Shown in pieces: positions 35,301-47,212 of a DNA stretch of 64,000 nucleotides. Each line of letters starts with the position of its first letter. The first letter of the stretch is position 1. The notes beneath the pieces were generated by a model. It was not told where the DNA came from. It ran no database searches and saw only the letters and a list, made by a program, of their open reading frames with translations. Location of the stretch: the NCBI GenBank assembly GCA_002917075.1, contig NTMA01000028.1:310001-374000 (forward strand), given 5' to 3'. The translations under genes and the position numbers were made by a program. The DNA is from Hawksworthiomyces lignivorus (lineage: Eukaryota; Ascomycota; Sordariomycetes; Ophiostomatales; Ophiostomataceae).

Positions 35301-35448
35301 TTTGGTGACGGTTTTGCTGCGGACTTGCCAGGCAAGAGCAAGTCTTAAGGATTAGGCGAGGGAGTGACGGAGAGTAAGAGGCCAATAAACACAGAAGAAC
35401 TCAGCTCTTGTGTAGCGGACCAAGTCCGCGGACGGACAATTGCCAGAT

Positions 35449-38116
35449 ATGGACCGCCACGACGCAAAAGCCACGGAATTTGAGCGACGGGCCTCAAGAC
35501 GCATCTCGAGAACAGTTTCGGTCCATACGGATTGTGATGCTGACGATGCAACCAACGTTGATGAGCATAATGCAGCCACAGTTATTACCGTCGCTGATGG
35601 ATTTAGACCAACAGCCGGTACAACAGATGATGCTTCTGCTTCCAATCTTGCTGCATCCGGAAGAAGTATTGCCCTTCCGCTCCCCGCTCACAAAAACAAC
35701 AGCGACGGCTTGCCAGACGGCGATGATTTACTGCCGGCAGCTACAAACTTAGAATTCACGCCCATCTCTGCTGCTTCCTCTTCTTCTCGCTCGTCTCCTC
35801 CTCATTCAGGGCTGCATCGCGGCATTTCAGCACCACCAACAGACGACATTACTGCGGCGGGGCCATCTAAAACGCCGCGACCGTCGAGCATTGCAAAACC
35901 TCCAGTTGATTCTTTTGCTAGTCCAAGTGGCACGTATACCCAAGGCAGCAACAGTAATAGCAACAGTGATAACAACTCCGGCCGCAATGGTGCGACTGAT
36001 AGCGCTGCTTGCCCGCTAAGCAGCATGCCTACTGTTTCAGGCGAAGAGCCCTACCATGGCCCATCTGGACCATCATTTCCTTACGAACTGTACCCCCAGA
36101 ATGTGCGGATGACTAGAGCTTCGAGCAGCTCCACAGCCCCCGCGACCACTCAATCTGATTCACCCTATACAGGTCCCCGCGGCCCTGCATTTCCGTATAC
36201 AATGTATCCACAAAACACTATTCCAGGTCCTAGCACTCTTCCGGTGGCAGGTATTCCTGTCGGCTTTCCGGGAATGACAGACAACTACCATAGACGAATT
36301 GGACCTGAAGGCGAGGATATTGCAGACATTATTGGACCTGATGGTCACACCGAGCAGCTTCCACCATACTCGCGATACCCCGACGAAGCATACACAAGGA
36401 AGATTGCGGCCGCCAGCGGTGCGCCACATTCGGACCAACTAGCTGGTTCGACGACAGTACCTAACTCCATTCCAGCTGTAACTCCAACGACAAATTCCGT
36501 ACTGGTGTCTGCACCGGATACCCTGGTAGCCCGCCCTGCAGTACTGGGTGCCATTCAACCAATTCCTGGTGCTGGCGGCCTTGGCTTGGCATCGCACAAT
36601 CCAGAATTTGATGGTGCAGAAGATGCTGAGTCACCGCACTCTCGATATTCGCTTAGAAGCTTTAATACAGATGGTAGCGGGCATGAAATCAACACTGCCG
36701 CTCGCGTTGTTAGTGAGAAGAAGAAACCGCTGAATTTCGTGCAGCGGATCGGTGGTAGGCGCATATGGGGGGTTGTCCCATATTGGGCTATCTGTTTGGT
36801 GATGACCGCATTTATGTTGATGGCTGTCATTCTTGGTTCAGTGATTGGCAGCTTTGTGGCAAAACACAAGAAGCTACTGCAACCACATCACCTGTGCGTT
36901 CCAGCAACCTACCGTCTATTGCCCTTTACCATTAATTTTGTTCATTTACTTCGTCCCATGATACTAATACGAACTTAGAGGAAATCCCAGCCCTATTTCT
37001 ATCACCGTGACTGTCGATGCCACACCAATTCCAACGCCGCCGAACTTACCGCTTCTCCCCACTGGCACATTCAATTTGCCCCTCCAAAAAGACGAAGGAC
37101 CTGGAGCGTGCTTTAACGACACTACCCAGGCACAAGCGTGGAGCTGCAATCTTTCCTTCATGTATGGGATGACCGTCACCATTTCCAGTATCCCTCCGAG
37201 GCCTGATGGGCCTATGTATGATCTCAGTATCAATTGCAATGAATCAGCAACGATCAGCAACAACGTCTTCTGGTATGGTGAGCAGCCACCAGTCATATAT
37301 CCAGCGATGCCTCTTCAACTGGTCAATGACACCCTTGACCCAAACCGGGGACCAGCGTGGTTCAAGATGATGCCTTATAACAAGACTGTTGTTGTTCACG
37401 AGTCATTTTTATCCGTTCCCACTTCAACTCCCACTTCCACTCCCACTTCGGTGGTTATGAATCGACGGGACTCTATCCAAGTAAGCGGTGCATTTTCATT
37501 TGGAGCAGCTGGGCCGTTTCACCGAAAAGGTGTCCAACCCGCCCAGGTTGGAGACAAACCCTGGGTCTGCACTTGGCCAGACACAGTACTGGAAGTATTC
37601 ATTTATCCCAACCAGAATACAAGCTTGTACAAGATCAGTATGTCATCCACATATACGCCATGGTCAACGACACCGACGCCCACTCCAACACCACCACCAC
37701 AAGTTCCATCCTCCAACACCGTACCAACCATGAATGGTGCTGCTGTTGCGAATTCCGAAACCACGACAGAGGCAGGCGCAACAGGTTCGGCCACTCCAAC
37801 GTCGTCGCAGGCCCCAGACCTTCCCCCATTTCCACCACCATACCCGCGTGTTGTAAAACTAGAAGAGCGCCGTATGGCAAATTCACCGCAGGCCACATGC
37901 GTGCAATATGAACTGAAGCCAGAAGGGACCGGGATAAAAGCGGTACCAAACAAAGATGCTAATGGCAACCCTATCGAGATCGTCATCTCAGAAAATGAAA
38001 CTGGGCCATCTTTGTTCTCGCAGTCAAAGCGTGATATCCTCGGTGACGGTGAGACGCTCGAAAAGCGTGACGTCTCAGGCCTGAGCAAATGTGGATGTCT
38101 TTGGATGGTGACCTAG
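35449..38116 (+). CDS. Large single-TM glycoprotein (DUF7820-like architecture)
   Basis: Two exons, 35449-36893 and 36979-38116, give 860 aa. The N-terminal ~440 residues are cytosolic-type, Ser/Pro/Thr/Asn-rich with two similar PSGPSFPY/PRGPAFPY repeats. A conserved block IGGRRIWGVVPYWAICLV leads into one TM helix (about 442-471). The C-terminal ~380 residues are extracytoplasmic: several N-glycosylation sequons, spaced Cys pairs (CFND...WSC, CTWP, TCVQYE, CGC) and Pro/Thr-rich linkers. The block before the helix and the Cys pattern resemble the fungal DUF7820 membrane family as I remember it; a profile search would decide. The intron (GTGCGT...TTAG) joins the frame exactly at the end of the helix. 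Convergent with Nas6. Function unknown. Confidence 0.82.
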
Positions 38117-39033
38117 ACTTATCGTTGTCAACTCCAAATTTTATTTTATATTCCTAACTTGATGTTGGTCCTTACTTTTCCTGTTTTATTATTTATTTCC
38201 CCGATATTGTATTTTCTTATTCCCTTTCTCTATTATGCCGATGCAGATGGATGCGGCGGCTATGGCAGTAGTCGACATTGTTAGCTATCTTGGATTATGG
38301 TCGGCGTTGATATGGCTGCTTTGGGTTTGCATGGAAGGAAAGGAAATACCAGGCCTATGTAGTTTTGTCCTTGACTGTTCTGCACCATTTATGCTTTAAG
38401 AGGAACTTTTTTATCTGTATTGACATGTGCCTGTGCTTGAAGAGAGGCATTATCGAATTTCGACTTTCGCATATGCATATGTACTTTCCTGCATAGGATG
38501 CGTTAGTTTGTTTTCTCTGTTCTACACGAATCCTTACTATCTATACATTACACTTCAGCGCAAATGCATTATATCCTTGAAAAGTGGTTTGTGGAAAAAT
38601 CGAACCGCGTCAATGTCTTGTTCTTTGTTTTTCTTCCTTTCTTTGTCCCTTTTTTTTTTTTTTTTTTTTTTTTTCCAAAACCCATCTACTGCGTAGAGAA
38701 AAGGAATGAGTTTAGATTTTTTGATGTGCCTCATTATCTGCTATTCTCATAAACGGCCTGACAACGGAATACGCTATCATAGTTAAGAGTCACTGCTCAT
38801 TGCACACTAACTTGGTTCATTTCCGTCCCACAGGCATTGAATCACAATCATTCTGCCCATTTCCAAGTGTCGTCAGCTACGGCTCTACAGCCCTATACTA
38901 CAAGCCACGGCGTGCTCCTCGCTTCCGAAGAGATCCATTGTTCAAACTTTATCGCATGCAACCTAGAAGACCTGCACCTCCCCATATCCCTGGCAGCGGT
39001 AAAGTTCTCTCGTTTATTTCCCCACATCTTACC
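38117..39033. other. Convergent 3' region
   Basis: AT-rich space between convergent stops with a T25 run (38650-38674). No supported gene. Confidence 0.6.
38650..38674. repeat. T25 homopolymer
   Basis: The longest single-base run seen in the window. Confidence 0.9.
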
Positions 39034-40365
39034 TTATTCAAGGTCGATTCCCTCTTGTTCAGCCATTTGAATAATGTATTTTCGCACCTTTCGAATATTG
39101 AACACTAGTGAGCACCAAAATCAACTAGTAGACTGCGAGGCACAATGAGGTTGGACGTACTTCTTTATCAGGAGCCAGATCTAGCGCAACATAGCCGTCT
39201 TGATCCTTTTTGTCTGTCTCTGCTCCGGCTTTGAGAAGGACCACAGCCGTATCGCCTGCGCTGTGTCAATTATGTTCTGGAACACATATATGTAGCGGAA
39301 TGCCGCAAAAAAAAAAAAGAAAAAAAAAGTAGACGAACCGTGCCCTTCAGCCACGGCATGATGCAGGGCAGTCTGCCCGGCGCTATCCGCAGCATTAAGT
39401 GGACTCCTGTGCCTAAGGAGTAGGTTCACCATAGGTGAAGAGCCAATGGCTGCTGCACGATGCAGGGCATACTGGCCGCGGTTGTCTCGAACGCGGGCTG
39501 AGGCCGGTGGAGAGTGTTCTAATAGCTTTTTTGCTAAATCCAGGTTGCCTTTAGATGCCACAAAGTGAAGAGCCGTCTTATAGAAAACGACGCTTAGTTA
39601 AACTGAACATAGCATGGTGTCTTTCACGGAAGGTAGGGACCACAATCTTCCATTGAGTGCTTCTCCTACCTGTCCGCTATTATCTTTGATTCCGATTAGC
39701 AAATTTCAATATTAAATGAGAAGATAGAAGAACTTATGTAAGTACTCTTCTCTTCTAAGCTGGCGCCTCTGCTCAGAAGCAGATCAACAATCGGTTCTGC
39801 GTTCTTGACGCTTGCTGCGATCATCAAAGGTGTCCAGCCACTATCATCCTAACCAAAAATTTGTTAGTTTCATCGGAAAGTGTAGAAGAGGAACATTGAT
39901 GTTATAGAAGAGCATCTGCGGATGGAAACGTATGCGCTCAAAGAGAATCCCAGAGGCATCCGACATACCTGGATATCTGGGTCAAAATCTTTCACCTGAA
40001 CTAGTAGACGAACTATCTCTAGCTGATTAGATGAGGCAGCCCAATGAATTGGCAAGCGCCCATCTTCATCTTTGAGCTTTGCAAGCTTCGGGTCTGCCTG
40101 TACAAGTATCCCCAGATATGTCAGTATACTCCCGTTTCCTATGTCTCATGTTCTAGGGCACGGCCTCTTCCTAATATCCACTTTTCCAACTTACGTTCAA
40201 TTGTGACTCAACCTGGGCAACTAAACACCCAAAGAAGAACCATGCATAAGCTCTCAATTCAGTGGAAGACAACCTCAAACCTTCAACAAAAAAAATACAA
40301 GCTCACTCACTCTGTCCTTCTCGGCATGCAGCGTGAATAGCAAACCTGGCTTTCTTCTCTTCCAT
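39034..40365 (-). CDS. NAS6: Nas6/gankyrin-type ankyrin-repeat proteasome chaperone, eight exons
   Basis: Exons: 40365-40311, 40220-40195, 40097-39969, 39848-39746, 39683-39670, 39576-39339, 39255-39161 and 39087-39034. The total is 714 nt, 237 aa, the usual Nas6/PSMD10 length. Ankyrin repeats fill the protein; clear ones include GRLPIHWAASSNQLEIVRLL, SGWTPLMIAASVKNAEPIV, GQTALHFVASKGNLDLAKKL, GQYALHRAAAIGSSPMVNLL and GQTALHHAVAEGHGDTAVVL. The C-terminal EVRKYIIQMAEQEGIDLE is typical of the family. Nas6 binds Rpt3 and helps assemble the 19S proteasome base. Exon 5 is only 14 nt and exon 2 is 26 nt; both are required to keep the frame. The start codon is 454 bp from the divergent Prp46 start. 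Confidence 0.9.
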
Positions 40366-40819
40366 TTTCGACTGACGAAATATGATTATTAAATTCCTTA
40401 CACAACATATATGTTTTGCTAGTTCGGTTCGTGGTGTTCAAAATCAGAACAAAATATTGAATGGGAAAATGACATGAAGTGTGGCGTTAGTAAGTCGTGG
40501 ATACTAGATTTGGCCGCCACATCTAGTTCGCCTATCCAAACGAATATGCACTTAACGGGGCAAACTTGCCTACCACGATATTTTCGGACTCGCAACTTTC
40601 TTTTCCTTGCCTCAATTTATTTAAACTTGCCGCGACGCGCCACATTTGACCTCTCTCCTCGCTATTGTTCACAAACGAACCAGCGCACGAAACTTAACTT
40701 TCACTGAAATCTGAATTTCATTTATCAGCGCTCAGCTGGATTTATTTTTTTCTTGAATCAGCGAAACTGAAAACTCCATCTTTTCTTCTCGTGTAGCTCT
40801 CAGAGCACCGATTGCAGCC
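40366..40819. promoter_or_regulatory. Bidirectional promoter Nas6 / Prp46
   Basis: 454 bp between two divergent start codons, so both promoters must lie here. I see no proteasome-associated GGTGGCAAA element. Confidence 0.6.
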
Positions 40820-42379
40820 ATGGCTGCAAGAGTAACTAATGTATCTTCAGCGGCTGAAGACAACAACCTAGCCACTCTCATCAGACGCAATGCACATACA
40901 TCTAAATCGATTTATATTGATAGCCAATCTACAGCGGTAGAAGGTGCTCGAAAACGCATCCGACTTGATCCAGCGGCTGGCAACGACCCAGATATTACAG
41001 AGCAGTCCCTGTCCCTGCGTCTGAACGCCGAGTACGCTGGTCTCCAGGCACTTCCAGAAGCCTTAGCAGCAAAACAGGCTACAGCTGCAGGCTCTGCTGC
41101 TGTGAGGAAGAAGGCGTTGCCAAAGCGGGTTGCGGCTACTAGCCAAGAGGTAACCAGCGACGAGACAGTGGCTCGAAAGATGATTGAAGGGATTCAAGAG
41201 AAGGAAATCGGGCAGAAGGGTAGGGTGGAGACACGAGCCGGAAAAACCACAACTACGGGGAGTGGCCCACAGTCAGATGCTCTGGTGCAGATCAGGCCGT
41301 CACCAGGATCTAGTGCAGCCAGCGCAGGTATTGGCGAGGTGCGCGGACATGCAGGGCAGCAGCTGGTCCGGGTGCAAGATGTCCGGGTGCAGTCGAGACC
41401 CGACTGGCACCCGCCGTGGAAATTGATGCGTGTCATTTCCGGGCATCTGGGATGGGTGCGCAGTTTAGCTGTTGAACCAGGCAACAAGTGGTTTGCGAGC
41501 GGTGCAGGCGACCGCACCATTAAGATATGGGACCTAGTGTCTGGTCAACTGCGCTTGACGTTGACGGGCCACATTTCCACGGTGCGCGGTCTTGCGGTTT
41601 CCCCGCGCCACCCATATCTCTTCTCGTGCGGCGAGGACAAGATGGTCAAATGCTGGGACCTTGAGACTAACAAAGTTATCCGTCACTACCACGGCCACCT
41701 AAGCGGCGTGTATACGTTAGCTCTGCATCCAACGTTAGATGTGCTCGTCACGGGCGGACGTGATGGCGTTGCGCGTGTCTGGGACATGCGCACACGGAGC
41801 AATATCCACGTGCTGTCAGGTCACACTGGCACTGTCGCTGATGTTCAGTGCCAAGAGGCGGACCCACAGGTCATCACCGGTTCTCTTGACAGCACCGTAC
41901 GGCTATGGGACTTAGCGGCTGGCAAGTCCTCCGGTGTACTCACGCACCATAAGAAGGGCGTGCGTGCACTAACCGTGCATCCAACGGAGTTTACCTTTGC
42001 AAGCGCTAGCGCCGGGAGCATCAAGCAGTGGAAGTGCCCTGAGGGAGCCTTTATGCAAAATTTTGATGGTCATAACGCCATTCTCAACACGCTTTCTGTC
42101 AATGCCGACAACGTTCTATTTTCTGGCGCGGACAATGGATCTATGAGTTTCTGGGATTGGAAGACGGGCTATCGTTTCCAGTCTCTCGACACCATCGCGC
42201 AGCCCGGTTCGCTCGATGCCGAATCAGGTATCATGAGTTCTACGTTCGATCGGTCGGGTTTGCGCCTGATCTGCGGCGAGGCGGACAAAACTATTAAGAT
42301 CTGGAAGCCGGATGACCAGGCGACTCCGGAATCACATCCGATTGAATGGCAACCGACACTTTCACGGCGTCGACATTAG
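40820..42379 (+). CDS. PRP46: Pre-mRNA-splicing factor Prp46/PLRG1, WD40 protein
   Basis: Single exon, 519 aa. A charged, largely disordered N-terminal ~195 residues is followed by [20 protein letters not shown] and seven WD40 repeats (about 201-510), with GH...WD spacings such as [27 protein letters not shown] and DSTVRLWDL. The high conservation of the [16 protein letters not shown] start marks the Prp46/PLRG1 family, a core part of the Prp19/NTC complex needed for spliceosome activation. It has no intron here, unlike most neighbours. Convergent with Orc1 (220 bp between stops). Confidence 0.96.
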   Translation: MAARVTNVSSAAEDNNLATLIRRNAHTSKSIYIDSQSTAVEGARKRIRLDPAAGNDPDITEQSLSLRLNAEYAGLQALPEALAAKQATAAGSAAVRKKALPKRVAATSQEVTSDETVARKMIEGIQEKEIGQKGRVETRAGKTTTTGSGPQSDALVQIRPSPGSSAASAGIGEVRGHAGQQLVRVQDVRVQSRPDWHPPWKLMRVISGHLGWVRSLAVEPGNKWFASGAGDRTIKIWDLVSGQLRLTLTGHISTVRGLAVSPRHPYLFSCGEDKMVKCWDLETNKVIRHYHGHLSGVYTLALHPTLDVLVTGGRDGVARVWDMRTRSNIHVLSGHTGTVADVQCQEADPQVITGSLDSTVRLWDLAAGKSSGVLTHHKKGVRALTVHPTEFTFASASAGSIKQWKCPEGAFMQNFDGHNAILNTLSVNADNVLFSGADNGSMSFWDWKTGYRFQSLDTIAQPGSLDAESGIMSSTFDRSGLRLICGEADKTIKIWKPDDQATPESHPIEWQPTLSRRRH

Positions 42380-42599
42380 AAAGCGAGCATTTCCCTGCAA
42401 TGCAGACCAGAAAGATTTGTGCGCGGTTGCAAATATAGAGGGTCGCCACTTAACTTCAATAACGACCGAGAGTATTACTAGCAAATTTTAAAGCGGACGT
42501 TTGCATTACCTGTATTTTGTTTCTTAATTCCCTCTAGATAAATTTAAAAGCCACGGCGGAAACGTGCTCATTGCCTGTAAATCAAAACAGGGTAATGCA

Positions 42600-45134
42600 C
42601 TATGCAAAAAGTCCCAAAGCTTTGACTTCAGTGTCATCGCGGAAAGCTAGTTTTATGTCCTCGTCGCCAACAGCAAGCCTAATCTTGCTTGGCCTCGTCA
42701 CCCTTTGTCCTTCCAAGTAGATAATGCCTGCACCAGCCAGTTCAACCGCTGCACTCCCAAGCCCAGCAAGCCGTACACCCCGCGTAGCCGCTACCACTGC
42801 AGTTTTTTTCCGCCACGTACTTTCATTTGCTATCGCGAGACTTTGCCCCATAAGAAGAGCTTCTATGGGATGGTCTTGCTTCGTCCCAGAAGCGATAGAG
42901 ACTGCAAATCGAAGCGCTCGCTGTGTTTCTTCTATGACATCCCCAAATGTACTCTCGGCGATGCCTATTCGCTGTGTCCGTGCTAGTAACGAAGATAAGA
43001 GTAAGCGTGAATTGAAAGGGAGAGCGCGCAGATATTGCTGTAAAGGGCTGGAGGTGGCTTCAGCAATGGCTCGCCGAACAATGTCTATGGTTACCCGGGC
43101 ACCGGAGCCACGCTTCCCGCTATTAGAAGTTGCCTCATGACTTTTATCGGTACTGCCTGGTAAGGTTGGCACCTTCAATATCTTGCTACATGAAGTTCGA
43201 TGTCGCCCTTCTGCTTCTGCTAGTTCAACAGCTCTCCGACAGATGTCAAGGGCTCGCCTCGCATCACCACTTACAGCAGCAACCTTGCGGCTAGCAAATT
43301 GGATAGCATCGGGATCAACGACATCCCCTGGCACGCCTTCAAGACGCGACTGAATGATTTTCATAAGTTGTTCATGATTATAACCAGGGAACGTGATTCT
43401 TGTCAACCCTGTATATGCTTCATTAATGGCTGCAACAACATGAACAAAGAAACGAAATGTACGTGGAGGAAGACGTACCAAGACGACTGCTGATCTTGTT
43501 GCTGAGAGTTCGTTCCGGAAGATCCATCGTGTTTGCTACTGCTAACACGATTAGCCTGCTGTGTCGCAGACCAGGCCAATTGAAAAAGTTGTACATGACA
43601 CCCTGATTCTTCGTGACTAGCTGGTCAAGTTCGTCCATGAGGACCACGCACGGTATCCGACGAGGACTGGGGTTGTTGAATTCATGGTCTAAAAGGTCAA
43701 GGGCTTGGCCAGGACTGACACGTTGTCCCTTCAGAGCCTCCCACAACAGCGCATAAGCGTGGTGCGGATCGGTGATCTTCATGCCATTGATCTCAACAAA
43801 AATGAAATCGTCAAGCTCGTCGGACCGCACTGCATAATCCAGCCTTGAAATAACCTCGCGGACCGTTGCAGTTTTCCCAGTGCCTGGTGTGCCGGATATG
43901 TAGATGCAAGATCCCATGCCTTCTGTTATTGCGGCTTCTAGGTGGGAATAGACGTGGGAAAATTCGCTTTCTCGACAAGGTAGACTAGCCGGGACTGATG
44001 CAACATGTAGTTGAGCCCGAGCTTTCTGTAACGGCGAAGACTGGTACGTGTTTGGAGACAAAATCCGAGTGGCCAACGGGGTAAATTCGAGGTCTTTTTT
44101 TATCAAAACTCTATTAAAGCATCAGTTAGTTATGACAAGCAATGAAAAGAGATAAATCAAAGCGACTCGGATTTAAACACACCTCCGATGTGACGATGGG
44201 GTCAAGAGCTTGACCGTGTCCTTTGACTTGCTTGTTGGCGAGTTTGCTGTGTCGTACGCCTTTATTTTCTTCTTTGGAGTGTGTAATTGTTTCTCGCCGT
44301 CTTCATCATCGGCTCTAAGTACGTATGGATCGGTGGAGGTTTCCCTAGTTTGCTTCCGTTTTCGTGTCGCTTTCGTTTTTGTTTTCACCATGTCAATCAA
44401 ATTGTCAATATCCTCGATTGTGCCGTGGTATATATTTTCCCACACAAATTCGTCTGTGTAACTTGCAGTTCGAGTATTGCATCCTCGTCGACAAACAAAA
44501 ACTTTGCCATGATCCTTGGAACTTCGCGGAATCCTACCGTTGGGATATTCTTTGCGGAATATATCGGGAGACATGATGTGCGCGCTACCATTAATAGAAG
44601 TGAGTGGGTTTACATCCCAAGATGGTGAGATGTAGAGCTCATTCTGCAAGAAAGAAATAAACGAAGTCAGCTATACCACCACTTTCATCTTTCACTTTTC
44701 TCAAGAAATAAAAGGCAACTAACCGGTAAATAGTCTGTTCTCTTCTTTTCTTTGTTGCGGATTTCTCTCTCTGTCGAAAACCACATAAAACGAGCAGCCT
44801 TCTCGCCGTCATCTCCGTCTTCAGCGATAAACTCGCAAATCAAGCCGACCCAAGCCTCGTTAGATCCTTCAGCCTTAAGCAAGACCGTGTCACCGAGATG
44901 ACACTCAAAGTGTCCCATACGGGCACCGATAATCCTGGCGTCAGCTGAATGGCGCTTTCTCTTTCGATGTGGTTCACAGTCTGTCCGCATAGGCGCGTGT
45001 CCTTCATAGATCCATTCCCAGGGATGATCGTATTCCCCAAGCTCATCGTCTGAATCCTCTCTTACAACACCAGGTACTACTTTCCGCTCCCTCCGCTTTC
45101 TCGCCGGTTCTTGAGCTTCTCGCAGAAAAGCCAT
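42600..45134 (-). CDS. ORC1: Origin recognition complex subunit 1
   Basis: Four exons, 45134-44724, 44643-44183, 44110-43479 and 43408-42600, give 770 aa. The N-terminal BAH domain spans roughly residues 50-220 (VLLKAEGSNEAWVGLICEF, then TDYLP|NELYISPSWDVNPL across intron 1). A basic, disordered linker follows. The AAA+ domain has Walker A GTPGTGKT (364-371) and Walker B VLMDELD (447-453), then sensor-type VLAVANTMDLPERTLSNKISSRLG|LTRITFPGYN across intron 3, and a C-terminal winged-helix region. Orc1 binds replication origins and ATP and loads Mcm2-7 with Cdc6. MCB and SCB-like boxes lie 180-210 bp upstream of the start. Confidence 0.96.
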
Positions 45135-45315
45135 TATGATGGCCAAGGAAACATAATAAAAACACACGAGGACTAAAAGATAGTTAGATGAGATGCAAAT
45201 AGCCTCTACTCGCAGGAACTGGCTCGGGGGAAGCTATATTTCTGCTTATTTTAATTGGTGGAGAGTTTGCCAGCAGAGCCCCAGTTTCAGCTAGCTGGAG
45301 CGCAAACAAGCCAAG

Positions 45316-45321
45316 ACGCGT
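45316..45321. promoter_or_regulatory. MCB box ACGCGT upstream of Orc1
   Basis: ACGCGT about 180 bp upstream of the Orc1 start codon. Known MBF site in yeasts; role here is inferred from the gene function. Confidence 0.5.
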
Positions 45322-45336
45322 TGCGGAGGCGCGAAT

Positions 45337-45343
45337 TTTCGCG
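45337..45343 (-). promoter_or_regulatory. SCB/E2F-like box CGCGAAA upstream of Orc1
   Basis: Read on the Orc1 strand this is CGCGAAA (the + strand reads TTTTCGCGTTTC). It lies 16 bp from the MCB box and within an inverted repeat CGCGAA-TT-TTCGCG. Confidence 0.45.
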
Positions 45344-46145
45344 TTTCAATTTAAGTTTTTGTTCCAGCTTTGCATAAATTTTCGTACCTCTTAAACCCGG
45401 ATCGGGCAGGTTCTTCGAGATATGAACGAATATGCTATTTTTTGTACTTAACTAAGAGTTTCTCATTTTCTAGCCCAATGTGAGCAGACAGAGGCTTCAG
45501 TCCCTTCCACGCTATCTATACTAGAAGCAGAGGCTCTCTAGGTAGGAAGATGGAAATCATCCGCGCAGTGGACAGCAGAAGCCCTAAAGGTCTTGCATCC
45601 GGTCTCTGCCAAGATACCGAAGTCGCAGACTTTGAAAGTCATTTTCGGATGTACTATGATGGCCGACTTTGAAGGCAGCTTCAGCCACAGTGACTGGCAA
45701 AGCACATGTACATAAGAGTTTCGTTCAAACCTTCAGACACTGTAATCTACTTCCACTTACTTGTTTCTCTAGAGTTTATTTGGAGGAAAGTAGTAAGATA
45801 GAAAGACACAGAGCTTACAAAAGGGTAACAATATGTATGTAGAACAGGTTTCCAAATATTGAAATTCCACTTTGTTGTTCATTCTCCTACGATGTTGTCA
45901 GAAGCGACAACTTGGGAGACAAGAACGATTAGGAAAAAATGTACCACGGTGTTCATAATGTAATACACATAATCACAATTAGAGAAGCTAGGCATTTTGC
46001 AATAAATCGTAAATCCATGAAAACCAAGCCATCAGAAAATAGCTTTGCAATGCTTGACACCTGCCAGCTATCGCTTTCTTGCGACAATAGGCCCTAGGCC
46101 TACTGTGACGTTTCTTACGGCTATGTGAGAGACAATCAGAATGTC

Positions 46146-46861
46146 TCACGCCGAAGCGGTAAGGACTTTTTGTCGTAACACTAGAAGCCGGTTAGAAAGA
46201 TGATTGTCAGATTACATAGTTCAAGACCGGAAGGTGGAAGGGGGGAATTGTCACAAGCATATTTCTCACCTTCTTCGACCATCCGTAAGCTAGATGTTTT
46301 ATTCTGTACAATTGCCTCCAGGCCTTGAATATTTGTTGCGAGCTCCTTGATCTTATCTTCATAGAGTTGTGCAGCGCTGTCCATATCCTAGATGTTCAGG
46401 TGACCGGTTAGACGCGGCATTTTGCGTAGTTTTAGCTGTAGAAGTGGCTACCTTTTCGATATAAAATCCCGTCCCCACGTCCACAATGACATGGTCAGGA
46501 TCAGACAGAGAGCCTCCCACATAGAGAGAATTCGTTAGTGGTACAAGTACCTTCTTTCCGATTTCTATTAAGGCAGTTAGTAGATGATGGCCATAGGACG
46601 TTAAAACATGGTCTATATTGGCACCGTACCACGTGGCTTTGCCTGGACACAGCGCAGACATTCACGAAATTTGCCCTGAGCAGCCATAAGCTGAGAGAAT
46701 GATGTAGACAGATGTTCAACCTCATCATCTAGCTGTTTCTTGACAGCGCTCAATTGCTGCGCGTTGAGGCTATCGATGTTAACTGTGGTGAATGAAATTA
46801 GTACGGATTCGTATCTTCAATAGTCTTTGGTAAACCTGCCTGATTCTTGGCGACCCGACAT
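46146..46861 (-). CDS. GIM5: Prefoldin subunit 5
   Basis: Five exons, best model 46861-46836, 46769-46630, 46564-46452, 46387-46270 and 46180-46146, encode 143 aa. Prefoldin alpha-class features are two coiled-coil helices at the ends ([40 protein letters not shown]) and the central beta segment [14 protein letters not shown]. The complex hands unfolded actin and tubulin to the CCT chaperonin in the cytosol. The exon 1 junction is uncertain: an alternative (donor after ATGTCGG, acceptor CACAG at 46783) gives 141 aa starting [13 protein letters not shown], closer to homologues but with a poor GTCGCC donor. Divergent from Vps37 by 351 bp. Confidence 0.88.
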
Positions 46862-47212
46862 TATTACTCTTTCTATGAGTTCACTAAAGCAAGGTTTAGT
46901 TTTTAGAAAGCACACTTGTTGAACCTCGACTTTGCTGTGGATGATAGGTATATGATAGCTTGTTGGAGCTGAGCTGGTGACATGAGGAAAAAGCTATCAA
47001 ACGAGGGGCGATCTAATCTCGAAGACATATGCAGGTAAGTGATATTACCCCACAACTCCACATGCTTATAGTCTGTACAAGAAAATTCGCGGCCACTGGA
47101 TGGGGCGTTAGATCTTGCTCGTACTACCATTCCCTCATCTAGAAAGCCCACCGCAACAGCCAGCAAACCATCGTCGTCATCAAAAAGCCGAGGATAGCAA
47201 GACAGAGAAAAA
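46862..47212. promoter_or_regulatory. Bidirectional promoter prefoldin-5 / Vps37
   Basis: 351 bp between divergent starts. No distinct motif recognised. Confidence 0.5.

Larger units (their letters stand above)
29400..35448. other. 6-kb gene-poor divergent spacer
   Basis: No confident gene. AT-rich with many homopolymers, including a long A-rich tract (30808-30851). Holds copy 3 of the 13-bp motif (30908), a TACGGAGTA motif (32359) and a pyrimidine-rich leader (about 34570-35010) before the next gene. Weak coding-like islands occur at 30.0-30.66 kb (minus) and 32.15-32.56 kb (see findings). Confidence 0.5.
45135..46145. other. Orc1 promoter and prefoldin-5 3' region
   Basis: About 1 kb between tandem minus-strand genes. 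The part next to Orc1 holds the cell-cycle boxes listed separately. No further gene. Confidence 0.6.
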
